Assembly (NCBI GenBank): GCA_965229005.1
Contig: CBDDIP010000002.1
Coordinates: forward strand, 2,418,001-2,482,000
Origin: CBDDIP01 sp965229005
Lineage (GTDB): Bacteria > Actinomycetota > Acidimicrobiia > Acidimicrobiales > Ilumatobacteraceae
Direction: 5' to 3'
DNA: 64,000 nt
Made by a program: the position numbers and the translations under genes. The notes under the pieces were generated by a model that was not told the DNA's origin, did no database searches, and saw nothing but the letters and a program-made list of their open reading frames with translations. Positions 50,011-57,955 of the stretch are shown here, in pieces (the stretch's first letter is position 1; each line of letters starts with the position of its first letter).

Positions 50011-50599
50011 GCGCGAACGCTACGCCGCCCGGGTGAACGTCTGCGGATCGAGCCCTGCCCGTCGGACCGAAGCGCCCAAGGCGGCCGCTCCGCCCATCCC
50101 TCGCCCATCCGTCTCCCATCCCGGTCCCATCCCGGTCGATCCCGTCCAGCCGGCAGCCGGTTGGCCACGGCCCCGGACCGCGGCCGGTCGAGCCCTTCGG
50201 GGATCGTCACGTGACGTTTCGATCGAGCACGCAAACCCCTTGCGAATCGTCACGTGACGAAATCGCCGGACCGGTGCGCAACCTCACTGTTTCGTCAGGT
50301 GACGATTCGCAAGCGTTCTGGACGCCGACCCGAATCGTCACGTGACGATCCCGAAGGGGCTGGTCGAGACAGGAGGCCAGGCGGCCAGGGAGCCACCTCC
50401 TGGCGACGGCGGACGGGGCCTCGTCTCGGGACATGGCCTGCCGCGACCGACTCTCGGGCACTGCGACGACGGAATCGGTCAGCGGGTGTCCCAGGTCCAA
50501 CGACAGAACAGCGGCCGCACCACCGGCCGCGATCTCACTCGGCGCGACTGGTCGGCCGGCGGGCGGGGTGGTGTCGCACCCCTTGTGTACATCTGACGC
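50011..50599. other. 589-bp gene-free region containing the palindrome array
   Basis: Apart from the P450 promoter (50017-50022) and the four-palindrome array (50188-50366) I see no gene here; frames are short and of shadow composition. 50371-50599 holds C/G-rich sequence and, at 50588-50593, TACATC, a possible -10 element 6 nt before the Zn-ribbon gene at 50600. Confidence 0.5.
50188..50366. repeat. dyad-symmetric array of four CGTCACGTGACG palindromes
   Basis: The 12-bp palindrome CGTCACGTGACG occurs at 50205-50216, 50248-50259 and 50336-50347, and with one central change (CGTCAGGTGACG) at 50293-50304. Spacing between copies is 43, 45 and 43 bp. All four are mirror-symmetric about base 50276. 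The flanks also mirror: GCGAATCGTCAC...ACGAAA around the inner pair and AGCCC(C)TTCGG(G)GATC around the outer pair. The element lies between the P450 start and the Zn-ribbon gene. Confidence 0.85.
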
Positions 50600-51151
50600 A
50601 TGCCCCACTTGCACCTGCCCACACCCACTCACCGCGCCTGCTCGTGGTGCGCCACCGAGTTCCCCATCGCCCACCGCCCCGGACGCCCACGCCTCTACTG
50701 CGGCCACAACTGCCGCCAACGCGCCTACGAACACCGCCACGGCCTCCACCACCCCCGCACCCCAACCCAACTTCCCGGCCAACATGACGGCGACCACTGG
50801 CGCTACACCGGCTACGAACGCGGCGGCAACCCCACCAACCACCACCGCATCCACGCCCTGCGCACCAGCGTCCGCCCCGACGGCCACCGCCGAGAAACCC
50901 TCTGCGGGCTCCTCGCCAAACCCATCGACGGGCACTTCAACATCGTCCACCCCAACTCATGCGCCACCTGCACCGCCATCGCCACCGCCAACCCGTTGCG
51001 CTACGGCATCAACGCATCGAACGAGCTCGCCCGCATCCGATCACTCCTCGACGAAACCCGACAACGTCGGCTCGACGCCGAGCAGACCGTGCACTGGATC
51101 ACCACCAACGACCCCGACCCTGGGCGAGCGGGAGTCAGGCCAGCGCGATGA
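50600..51151 (+). CDS. Cys/His-rich zinc-ribbon protein of unknown function
   Basis: The 183-residue protein has an N-terminal zinc-ribbon-like module (CSWCATEF...CGHNCRQRAYEHRHG, residues 14-48) and a second Cys set (ETLCGLL...HPNSCATC, about 100-124). A helical C-terminus follows (ELARIRSLLDETRQRRLDAE). It resembles small zinc-finger proteins scattered in actinobacteria and their mobile DNA. Its C-heavy coding strand (many CAC and ACC codons) is unlike its neighbours, hinting at transfer. The 3' end overlaps ald by 17 bp. The palindrome array lies 230 bp upstream. Confidence 0.65.
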   Translation: MPHLHLPTPTHRACSWCATEFPIAHRPGRPRLYCGHNCRQRAYEHRHGLHHPRTPTQLPGQHDGDHWRYTGYERGGNPTNHHRIHALRTSVRPDGHRRETLCGLLAKPIDGHFNIVHPNSCATCTAIATANPLRYGINASNELARIRSLLDETRQRRLDAEQTVHWITTNDPDPGRAGVRPAR

Positions 51152-52274
51152 GCGGCTCGACGAACGCCGTGCCGAGGAACTCGGCGACGGGCTCGTTGGT
51201 CACGTGGCCGGCGTGCGTGTTCAGGCCGTGGGACAGCGCCGCGTCGCGCCGGCACGCACCGGCCGCGCCGTGCACCGCCACCTCGAGCTGGAAGGGGAGC
51301 GTGGCGTTGGTCAGCGCGTAGGTGCTCGTGTGGGGTACGGCGCCAGGCATGTTGCCGACCGCGTAGTGCAGCACGCCGTGCAGCTCGTAGACCGGCTCGT
51401 TGTGCGTCGTCTCGTGGATCGTCTCGATGCAGCCACCCTGATCGATGGCGACGTCGACGATCACCGCACCAGGCTTCATCGTGCGCACCATGTCCTCGGT
51501 GACCACGACCGGCGCGCGACCGCCGGCGACGAGCACTGCGCCGATGACGAGGTCGGCGTCGGCGATGTTGCGCTCGAGGGCTCCACGGTTCGAGGCGAGC
51601 GTGACGATGCGGCCCTTGTTGATCTGATCGACCCATCGCAGGCGATCGAGGTTCTTGTCGAAGAGCACCACTTCGGCTTCCATGCCGGCAGCGATCCACG
51701 CCGAGTTCCAGCCGACGTTGCCCGCGCCGAGGACGACCACCTTCGCCGGCTGCACGCCGGGCGCACCGCCCATCAGCACGCCGCGGCCGCCGTTGTGGCG
51801 CTCGAGGTAGTGCGCGCCCATCTGCGGCGCCAACCGACCGGCAACCTCACTCATCGGGGCCAACAGCGGCAGCGCGCCGTCGGCGGTCTGCACGGTCTCG
51901 TAGGCAAGCGCGGTGCAGCGCGAGTCGAGCAGCGCCTTGGCGACCTCGGGGTACGCGGCGAGGTGGAGGTAGGTGAACAACGTGAGGTCGGGCCGCAGGA
52001 AGCCGAACTCCTCGGCCTTCGGTTCCTTGACCTTGACCACCATGTCCTGCGCCCACGCGTCGGCCGCGCCGGGAACGATGTCCGCACCGGCGGCGCGGTA
52101 GTCGTCGTCGGTGAAGCTCGCGCCGGCCCCGGCGCCGGTCTCGACGTAGACCTGGATCCCGGCCCGCTCGAACTCGCGCACCCCGTCGGGGGTCATCGCG
52201 ACGCGGTGCTCGGCGGTCTTGATCTCCTTGGGAACACCGAGCGTCTTGATCTTGACGGAAGCTGCAGCAGTCAT
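51135..52274 (-). CDS. ald: alanine dehydrogenase
   Basis: Ald interconverts L-alanine and pyruvate plus ammonia with NAD. The 379-residue protein has VPKEIKTAEHRVAMTPDG with the substrate Arg/Lys, VVKVKEPKAEEF, TYLHLAAYPE with the catalytic His, the Rossmann motif VVLGAGNVGWNSA, and DVAIDQGGCIETIHETTHNEPVY. ATG 52274 is chosen over an in-frame ATG at 52283. It is divergent from an Lrp-type regulator, the usual arrangement for ald/AldR. Confidence 0.96.
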   Translation of the reverse strand: MTAAASVKIKTLGVPKEIKTAEHRVAMTPDGVREFERAGIQVYVETGAGAGASFTDDDYRAAGADIVPGAADAWAQDMVVKVKEPKAEEFGFLRPDLTLFTYLHLAAYPEVAKALLDSRCTALAYETVQTADGALPLLAPMSEVAGRLAPQMGAHYLERHNGGRGVLMGGAPGVQPAKVVVLGAGNVGWNSAWIAAGMEAEVVLFDKNLDRLRWVDQINKGRIVTLASNRGALERNIADADLVIGAVLVAGGRAPVVVTEDMVRTMKPGAVIVDVAIDQGGCIETIHETTHNEPVYELHGVLHYAVGNMPGAVPHTSTYALTNATLPFQLEVAVHGAAGACRRDAALSHGLNTHAGHVTNEPVAEFLGTAFVEPLIALA

Positions 52275-52301
52275 GGGCGACATGATCCGCCCACGGCGAC
52301 C

Positions 52302-52311
52302 GTTGATCAAC
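52302..52311. promoter_or_regulatory. palindrome in the ald/Lrp spacer
   Basis: GTTGATCAAC is a perfect 10-bp palindrome centred in the 63-bp spacer between ald and the divergent Lrp gene, a plausible Lrp-family operator site. CAGACT lies 6 nt before the Lrp start and could be its -10. Confidence 0.4.
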
Positions 52312-52337
52312 AGCCAATTTCCCGGCAGACTGCTGCG

Positions 52338-52784
52338 ATGTCCGAAGGAACGTTGCCGCTTGACGCCATTGACCATCGAATCATCGGTGCGCTGCAACGC
52401 GACGGGCGGATCACCTGGCGCGAGCTCTCCGAACGGGTGCACCTCGCCCCCAGCTCGGTGGCCGACCGGGTTCGCCGGCTGGAGAACCACGGCGTCATCC
52501 GTACGTACCGCGCCGACATCGACCCGGCTGCCCTCGGCCGCGGCGTCCGTGCCGTGATCGACGTCGGACTCTCGCCAGGGGCGGACACGAACGCCTTCGA
52601 AGAGCTCCTCCGCCAGCGCGACGAGGTCGCCCTGGCGATGTATGTGACCGGCCCGGCCGACTACGCGATCATCGTCGACTGCGCCGGCGCCGATGGCCTG
52701 GACACGTTCATCCGCTGGCTCAAGGCCGAGGCAGGCGTGGCTCGCACTGAGAGCAAGTTCGTGCTCCGCCCCGTCATCGGCTGA
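52338..52784 (+). CDS. Lrp/AsnC-family transcriptional regulator (probable AldR)
   Basis: The 148-residue protein has the AsnC helix-turn-helix (LDAIDHRIIGALQRDGRITW...LAPSSVADRVRRLENHGVI) and a RAM/ligand domain (VDVGLSPGADTNAFEELL, MYVTGPADYAIIVDC). Its position divergent from ald suggests that it controls alanine catabolism, as AldR does in mycobacteria. Confidence 0.92.
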   Translation: MSEGTLPLDAIDHRIIGALQRDGRITWRELSERVHLAPSSVADRVRRLENHGVIRTYRADIDPAALGRGVRAVIDVGLSPGADTNAFEELLRQRDEVALAMYVTGPADYAIIVDCAGADGLDTFIRWLKAEAGVARTESKFVLRPVIG

Positions 52785-52847
52785 TCGATCCCGCGCGGCA
52801 CGAGTTGCGGACACGGTCGGGTCGCCCCGGCTGGTTCAATCGAGTGC

Positions 52848-53501
52848 ATGGAGCACACCCCACTCACCGCTGACGAGTTCGCCACCCTCGACGGGCTCGC
52901 CGATTGGCGCTACGTCCTCGGCGCGATTCACGCCGACTTCCGCGCCGGCTCGTTCCCGGCAGCAGCGGAACTCGTCTCGTCGATCGCCGATGCAGCAGAG
53001 GCGGCACAGCACCACCCCGACATCGATGTGCGCTACCCCGATCGAGTGCGCGTCGTGCTCACCACCCACGCCACCGGGGGATTGACGACCCTCGATGTCG
53101 ATCTCGCCCACGTCATCTCCGGGCTCGCCGGCGATGCCGGCGCGACGAGCGATCCGTCGGTGCTGCAGGGCGTCGAGATCGCCATCGACACGATGGATGC
53201 CGACCGAATCCGTCCGTTCTGGGCGGCGGTGCTCGGCTACCGCGACGTCGACGGCGCGTTGGTCGACCCGTTGCGCATCGGGCCGGCGATGTGGTTCCAG
53301 ACGATGGACGAGCCGCGCACCCACCGCGACCGCTTCCACATCGACGTGTCGGTGCCCCACGACGTGGCCGAGGCGCGCACCGCAGCGGCACTCGCCGCCG
53401 GCGGCACGTTGGTCACCGACACGTTCGCCCGCTCGTGGTGGGTGCTCGCCGACGCCGACGGCAACGAAGCCTGCGTCTGCACCTGGCAGGACCGAGGCTG
53501 A
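52848..53501 (+). CDS. pterin-4a-carbinolamine dehydratase domain fused to a VOC domain
   Basis: The 217-residue protein starts with a PCD/DCoH domain (about 1-98) with the active-site signature AEAAQHHPDIDVRY. It continues with a VOC/Glyoxalase_6-like domain (about 108-217; VEIAIDTMDADRIRPFWAAVLGY...RFHIDVSVPHDVAEAR...WWVLADADGNEACVC). PCD recycles tetrahydropterin, but the VOC half suggests a different or added role. No aromatic amino acid hydroxylase is nearby. It ends 3 bp from the convergent aldehyde dehydrogenase gene. Confidence 0.85.
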   Translation: MEHTPLTADEFATLDGLADWRYVLGAIHADFRAGSFPAAAELVSSIADAAEAAQHHPDIDVRYPDRVRVVLTTHATGGLTTLDVDLAHVISGLAGDAGATSDPSVLQGVEIAIDTMDADRIRPFWAAVLGYRDVDGALVDPLRIGPAMWFQTMDEPRTHRDRFHIDVSVPHDVAEARTAAALAAGGTLVTDTFARSWWVLADADGNEACVCTWQDRG

Positions 53502-53504
53502 ACG

Positions 53505-54932
53505 TCAGGAATCCAGGTTCGCCATGACGTGCTTGATGCGCGTGTAGTCCTCGAGCGAGTAGGCGCTGAGGTCCTTGCCGTAACCCGACTTCTTGAACCC
53601 ACCGTGCGGCATCTCGGCGACGAGCGGGATGTGCGTGTTGATCCACACGCATCCGAAGTCGAGTCGCTTGGACATGCGCATGGCTCGACCGAAGTCCTTC
53701 GTCCACACGCTCGATGCCAAGCCGTACTCGACGCCGTTCGCCCAGGCAACGGCCTGGTCCTCGTCGGTGAACTTCTGCACGGTGATCACCGGACCGAAGA
53801 TCTCGCGCTGGATCATCTCGTCGTCCTGGTGCAGGCCGGCCACCACGGTCGGCTCGTAGAAGAAGCCCGAGCCGCTCACCTTGTGGCCGCCGGCGGCGAC
53901 GTTGGCGTGGTTCGGCGCACGATCGACCAGCCCACTCACGTGGGCCAGCTGCGTCGGGTTGTTGACCGGCCCGAAGAGCACGTCCTCGTCGTCGGGTGCG
54001 CCGGTCTTGGTGCCCTTCGCCTGCTCGGCCAGGGCCGCGACGAAGTCGTCGTACACGCCGGGCCCGGCGATCACTCGCGTCGCGGCGGTGCAGTCCTGGC
54101 CGGCGTTGAAGTAGCCGGCGATGGCGATGCCCTCGGCCGCAGCGGCGATGTCGGCGTCGTCGAACACGACCACCGGCGCCTTGCCGCCGAGCTCGAGGTG
54201 CACGCGCTTCAGGCTCTGCGACGCAGCCGACGCCACCTCCATGCCGGCGCGCACCGAGCCCGTCACGCTGACCATGCTCGGCGTGTCGTGGGTGATCATC
54301 GCCCGGCCCGTGTCGCGGTCGCCGCAGATCACGTTGAACACGCCGGGCGGCAGGAACTCAGCGGCGATCTCGGCGAGCAGCGTGGTGCTGGCCGGCGTCG
54401 TGTCGCTGGGCTTGAGCACGACGGTGTTGCCCGCCGCGAGCGCCGGGGCGAACTTCCACACGGCCATCATCATGGGGTAGTTCCACGGTGCGACCTGGGC
54501 GCACACGCCCACCGGCTCGCGGCGGATGAACGACGTCATGTTGCGCATGTACTCGCCCGCGCTCTTGCCCTCGAGGTGCCGAGCCGCTCCGGCGAAGAAG
54601 CGGATCTGGTCGACCATCGGCGGGATCTCCTCGCTCGTGGTCAGGTGGATCGGCTTGCCGCAGTTCTCCACCTCGAGCGCGATCAGCTCATCGGCGCGGG
54701 CCTCGACCGCGTCGGCGATGCGGTACAGCGCCAGTGATCGCTCGCTCGGCGTCGAGTCGCGCCAGCTCTCGAACGCTGTCGACGCAGCGCTCATCGCCGC
54801 ATCGATGTCGGCGCCCGACGACAGGGGAGCGGTGGCGTACTGCTCGCCCGTGACCGGGTTGACGACCGAGGTCGTGCGCCCGTCGGCCGCATCGACGTGC
54901 TGTCCGTTGACGAAGTTCTGGAAGGCCCTCAT
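53505..54932 (-). CDS. NAD-dependent aldehyde dehydrogenase, probably gamma-aminobutyraldehyde type
   Basis: The 475-residue protein has the ALDH motifs APWNYPMMMAVWKFAPALAAGN, GSVRAGMEV, the catalytic Glu in HLELGGKAPVVV, the nucleophile Cys in FNAGQDCTAATRV and EIFGPVI. The substrate is inferred from context: it lies with an Lrp regulator and a polyamine-type ABC transporter, and the length and N-terminus (FVNGQHVDA) resemble aminobutyraldehyde dehydrogenases (YdcW/PatD). TACCAT (minus strand, 54941-54946) is 8 nt before the ATG. Confidence 0.85.
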   Translation of the reverse strand: MRAFQNFVNGQHVDAADGRTTSVVNPVTGEQYATAPLSSGADIDAAMSAASTAFESWRDSTPSERSLALYRIADAVEARADELIALEVENCGKPIHLTTSEEIPPMVDQIRFFAGAARHLEGKSAGEYMRNMTSFIRREPVGVCAQVAPWNYPMMMAVWKFAPALAAGNTVVLKPSDTTPASTTLLAEIAAEFLPPGVFNVICGDRDTGRAMITHDTPSMVSVTGSVRAGMEVASAASQSLKRVHLELGGKAPVVVFDDADIAAAAEGIAIAGYFNAGQDCTAATRVIAGPGVYDDFVAALAEQAKGTKTGAPDDEDVLFGPVNNPTQLAHVSGLVDRAPNHANVAAGGHKVSGSGFFYEPTVVAGLHQDDEMIQREIFGPVITVQKFTDEDQAVAWANGVEYGLASSVWTKDFGRAMRMSKRLDFGCVWINTHIPLVAEMPHGGFKKSGYGKDLSAYSLEDYTRIKHVMANLDS

Positions 54933-54965
54933 GCCGCCGGATGGTAATCCGATGCCGACCGGTCG

Positions 54966-55424
54966 TCAGCGAGCACCCCACGTGTACGTCTGCTTGACGA
55001 GGTCGAGGTAGATGAAGGTCTCCGTCGTGGTCACGCCCTTCACCCCGCGAATGCGGTTGGTGATGTCGAGCAGCTGGCCGTCGTCGCGCACGACCACTTC
55101 GCACATCAGGTCGTAGCTGCCGGCGGTGACGACGAGGTACTCGATGTCGTCCATCGACGAGAGCGTCTTGGCGATGTCGTCGGTCGGGCCCTCGGTGCGC
55201 ACGCCGATCATCGCCACACGACGGCGGCCGAGCGACAGCGGGTTGGTGACGGCGACGATCTGCATCACACCGGCGTCGAGGAGGCGCTGCACACGTTGGC
55301 GCGCCGCCGCCTCGCTGAGGCCGACGGCCTGCCCGAGACGGGTGAAGGGAATCCGTCCGTCCGCCTGGAGGTGTTCGATGATCGCCCGATCGGTGGCATC
55401 GAGCTGGCTGCCGTTGCGGTCCAT
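54966..55424 (-). CDS. Lrp/AsnC-family transcriptional regulator
   Basis: The 152-residue protein has an AsnC helix-turn-helix (LDATDRAIIEHLQADGRIPF...GLSEAAARQRVQRLLDAGVM) and a RAM domain (MIGVRTEGPTDDIAK, YLVVTAGSYDLMCEVVV). It sits between the aldehyde dehydrogenase gene (same strand, 33 bp) and the divergent polyamine ABC transporter operon (157-bp spacer), so it is the likely regulator of both. Confidence 0.92.
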   Translation of the reverse strand: MDRNGSQLDATDRAIIEHLQADGRIPFTRLGQAVGLSEAAARQRVQRLLDAGVMQIVAVTNPLSLGRRRVAMIGVRTEGPTDDIAKTLSSMDDIEYLVVTAGSYDLMCEVVVRDDGQLLDITNRIRGVKGVTTTETFIYLDLVKQTYTWGAR

Positions 55425-55581
55425 GAACTACGGATCATGCTCCTCGGCGGCATCGCCAGCAAGGCGATCCGTCGCGCAAGGCTGTCATCGGCGTGGAACA
55501 CGTTGTGTCCGGCCTCGTCGCGACATGGGTTTAGGATCGCCGCCGAGCCGTCGGAACGACTGTCAGGGGACCAATCTGAGC

Positions 55582-57954
55582 GTGAACAGCAATCCGGGAA
55601 CGGGCACCGATCCAGTCATTCGACTGGAGCACGTGCGCAAGGAGTTCGGCAGCTTCATCGCCGTCCACGACGCCAACTTCAACATCGATCGTGGCGAGTT
55701 CTTCGCCATGCTCGGCCCGTCGGGATGCGGCAAGACCACGACCCTGCGGATGATCGCCGGCTTCGACCTTCCCACCGGTGGCACGGTGCGGCTGGAGGGT
55801 CAGGACGTCACACGCGTCCCGCCGTACAAGCGCAACGTCAACACGGTCTTCCAGCAGTACGCGCTGTTCCCGCACATGAACATCCGCGAGAACGTGGCCT
55901 TCGGCCTGCGGAGCAAGGGCGGCATCGCTGAGTCGGAGATCAAGCGCCGCGTCGGCGAGATGCTCGAGATCGTCCGCCTCGACCAGTTCGCCACGCGCCG
56001 ACCGACGCAGCTGTCGGGCGGCCAGCAGCAGCGCGTCGCGCTTGCTCGCGCGCTCGTCAACCTGCCGAGCGCGCTGCTCCTCGACGAGCCGCTCGCCGCG
56101 CTCGACCTGAAGCTGCGCCAGGCGATGCAGATCGAGCTGAAGCGCATCCAGCGCGAGGTCGGCATCACGTTCGTCTTCGTCACCCACGATCAGGAAGAGG
56201 CGCTCACCATGAGCGACCGGATCGCGGTGATGAGCCAGGGCAACGTCGAGCAGATCGGCTCGCCCGAGGAGATCTACAACAAGCCGGAGAGCATCTTCGT
56301 CGCCGGCTTCATCGGCTCCGCCAACCTGCTGCCCGGCGAGATCGTCGAACGCGACGGCGACGGCTACGTCGTGCAGCTGAAGTGCGGTCCGCGCGTCAAG
56401 GTCTCCGGCGAGAACGGATCGCCCGGCGATCCGGTGACCGTGATGGTGCGCCCCGAACGGCTCTACCCGGCACGTGCATCGAAGGACACGCCCAACGAGG
56501 TCTACGGCACGATCACCAACATCATCTTCCAGGGCTCCAGCTCGAAGATGGTGCAGGTGCTGGAGGACAGGACCGAGCTGGTGCTGCACCTCGAAGCGGG
56601 CGAGGCCGACGACATCCGCGTCGGCGACCAGGTGTACACGTCGTGGCCCGCCGATGGTGCGTACATGCTGCGCGGCTGGTCGGCCATCGTCGGCGCGACG
56701 ACCACCGACGTCGACGAGGTCCAGGCGCAGATGGACGGCAAGGATGCGCCGACCGCGGCGGCGGAGCCGGTCAAGGAGGAGAAGCCCAAGATCAACCGTC
56801 GTGCCCTGCTGATCGGCGGTGGTGTGGTCGCCGCTGGTGCGGTCGGCGCGCTGCTGCTGTCGGGAACCGGCAAGTCCGGCGACGGCGGAGGCGGCGACTC
56901 GGCGACGATCGGCGGCTTGGGCGGCGGCAGCTCCGACGTGCGCATCCTCAACTGGACGGCCTACATCGACCCGACCGAGGACGGCGCCACCGGCACCGTC
57001 GATCGCTTCACCAAGACGACCGGGATCAAGGTCAAGTACTCCGAGGACTTCAACGACAACAACGAGGTCTTCAACAAGGAGTTCCAGGCCAACATCGGCA
57101 CCGGCGGCGAGATGGCGTGGGACATCGCCTGCCCGACCTACTGGATGGCGGCGCGGTTGAAGGGCCTCGGCTGGCTCGATCCGATCCCGTACGACCTGAT
57201 CCCCAACTACGACAACGTCGACCCGCTGTACCTCAACGTCAGCTGGGACAAAGGCGGCAAGTACAACCTGCCATGGCAGGCCGGCATCACCGGCATCGCC
57301 TACAACCGCAACCTCGCCGGCCGCGACCTCACCAGCATCAACGACCTGTTCGATCCCGAGTTCAAGGGTCGTGTCGCGCTGTTCACCGAGATGCGCGACA
57401 CCCTCGGCCTGGTGATGATGGGCATGGGCATCGACCCGAGCGTTGTCGACGAGGACGGCATGAACGCTGCGCTCGACAAGATCGCCGACGCGACCGACAG
57501 CGGCCAGATCCGAGCCTTCACCGGCAACGAGTACATCGACAGCCTCAACAACGGCAACTTCGTCGCCTGCGTCGCCTGGTCGGGCGACATCGCCTCGGCC
57601 GTCACCAACCCGGACGTGCAGTTCATCGTGCCCGAGGATGGCGGGATGAGCTGGTTCGACACGATGGTGATCCCGAAGGGCGCCGACAACGCCGTCGCCG
57701 CGGCCGCGTGGATGAACTTCGTCTACGACCCCGTGCAGGCCGCGCAGCTCACCGCGTACGTGCAGTACGTCTCGCCGGTCGTCGGCGTGAAGGAGGAGCT
57801 GATCAAGCTCGGCGGCGACTTCGCTGCGCTGGCGGACAACCCGCTGCTGTTCCCCACTGACGCCGACAAGGCGCGATTGCGAGTGTTCGCCGACCTCCCA
57901 CGCGAGCTCGACGCCTCGATCACCGACCGCTTCCTCGGGATCGCGGGGGCCTGA
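55582..57954 (+). CDS. fused polyamine-type ABC ATPase (PotA-like) and solute-binding protein (PotD-like)
   Basis: One 790-residue open frame contains two normally separate subunits. Residues 1 to about 375 are a PotA-like ATPase: Walker A GPSGCGKTT (45-53), signature LSGGQQQ (144-150), Walker B LLLDEP (165-170) and a TOBE-like domain. Residues 405-426 (NRRALLIGGG...) form a twin-arginine-headed membrane helix. A Gly/Ser linker follows, and residues about 445-790 are a PotD/PotF-like binding protein (ILNWTAYIDP, MAWDIACPTYWMAARL, NLPWQAGITGIAYNRN). The topology is ATPase inside, receptor outside. GTG 55582 is assumed. The permease genes follow at once, so the unit is a complete importer. Confidence 0.92.
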   Translation: MNSNPGTGTDPVIRLEHVRKEFGSFIAVHDANFNIDRGEFFAMLGPSGCGKTTTLRMIAGFDLPTGGTVRLEGQDVTRVPPYKRNVNTVFQQYALFPHMNIRENVAFGLRSKGGIAESEIKRRVGEMLEIVRLDQFATRRPTQLSGGQQQRVALARALVNLPSALLLDEPLAALDLKLRQAMQIELKRIQREVGITFVFVTHDQEEALTMSDRIAVMSQGNVEQIGSPEEIYNKPESIFVAGFIGSANLLPGEIVERDGDGYVVQLKCGPRVKVSGENGSPGDPVTVMVRPERLYPARASKDTPNEVYGTITNIIFQGSSSKMVQVLEDRTELVLHLEAGEADDIRVGDQVYTSWPADGAYMLRGWSAIVGATTTDVDEVQAQMDGKDAPTAAAEPVKEEKPKINRRALLIGGGVVAAGAVGALLLSGTGKSGDGGGGDSATIGGLGGGSSDVRILNWTAYIDPTEDGATGTVDRFTKTTGIKVKYSEDFNDNNEVFNKEFQANIGTGGEMAWDIACPTYWMAARLKGLGWLDPIPYDLIPNYDNVDPLYLNVSWDKGGKYNLPWQAGITGIAYNRNLAGRDLTSINDLFDPEFKGRVALFTEMRDTLGLVMMGMGIDPSVVDEDGMNAALDKIADATDSGQIRAFTGNEYIDSLNNGNFVACVAWSGDIASAVTNPDVQFIVPEDGGMSWFDTMVIPKGADNAVAAAAWMNFVYDPVQAAQLTAYVQYVSPVVGVKEELIKLGGDFAALADNPLLFPTDADKARLRVFADLPRELDASITDRFLGIAGA

Positions 57955-57955
57955 C

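Noticed and set aside
50205..50347. CRISPR array
   Set aside because: Spacings of 31-33 bp look CRISPR-like, but the repeats are 12-bp palindromes with mirrored rather than direct flanks, and no cas genes are present.
50205..50347. Canonical parS centromere sites
   Set aside because: Only the TCACGTGA core agrees; the conserved outer bases (TGTT...AACA) are absent and no parAB genes are in the window.
50433..51300. Long Pro/Thr/Ala-rich plus-strand frame overlapping the zinc-ribbon gene
   Set aside because: It is a +1-frame shadow of the zinc-ribbon gene and runs on as antisense of ald; its low-complexity composition follows from the C-heavy strand.
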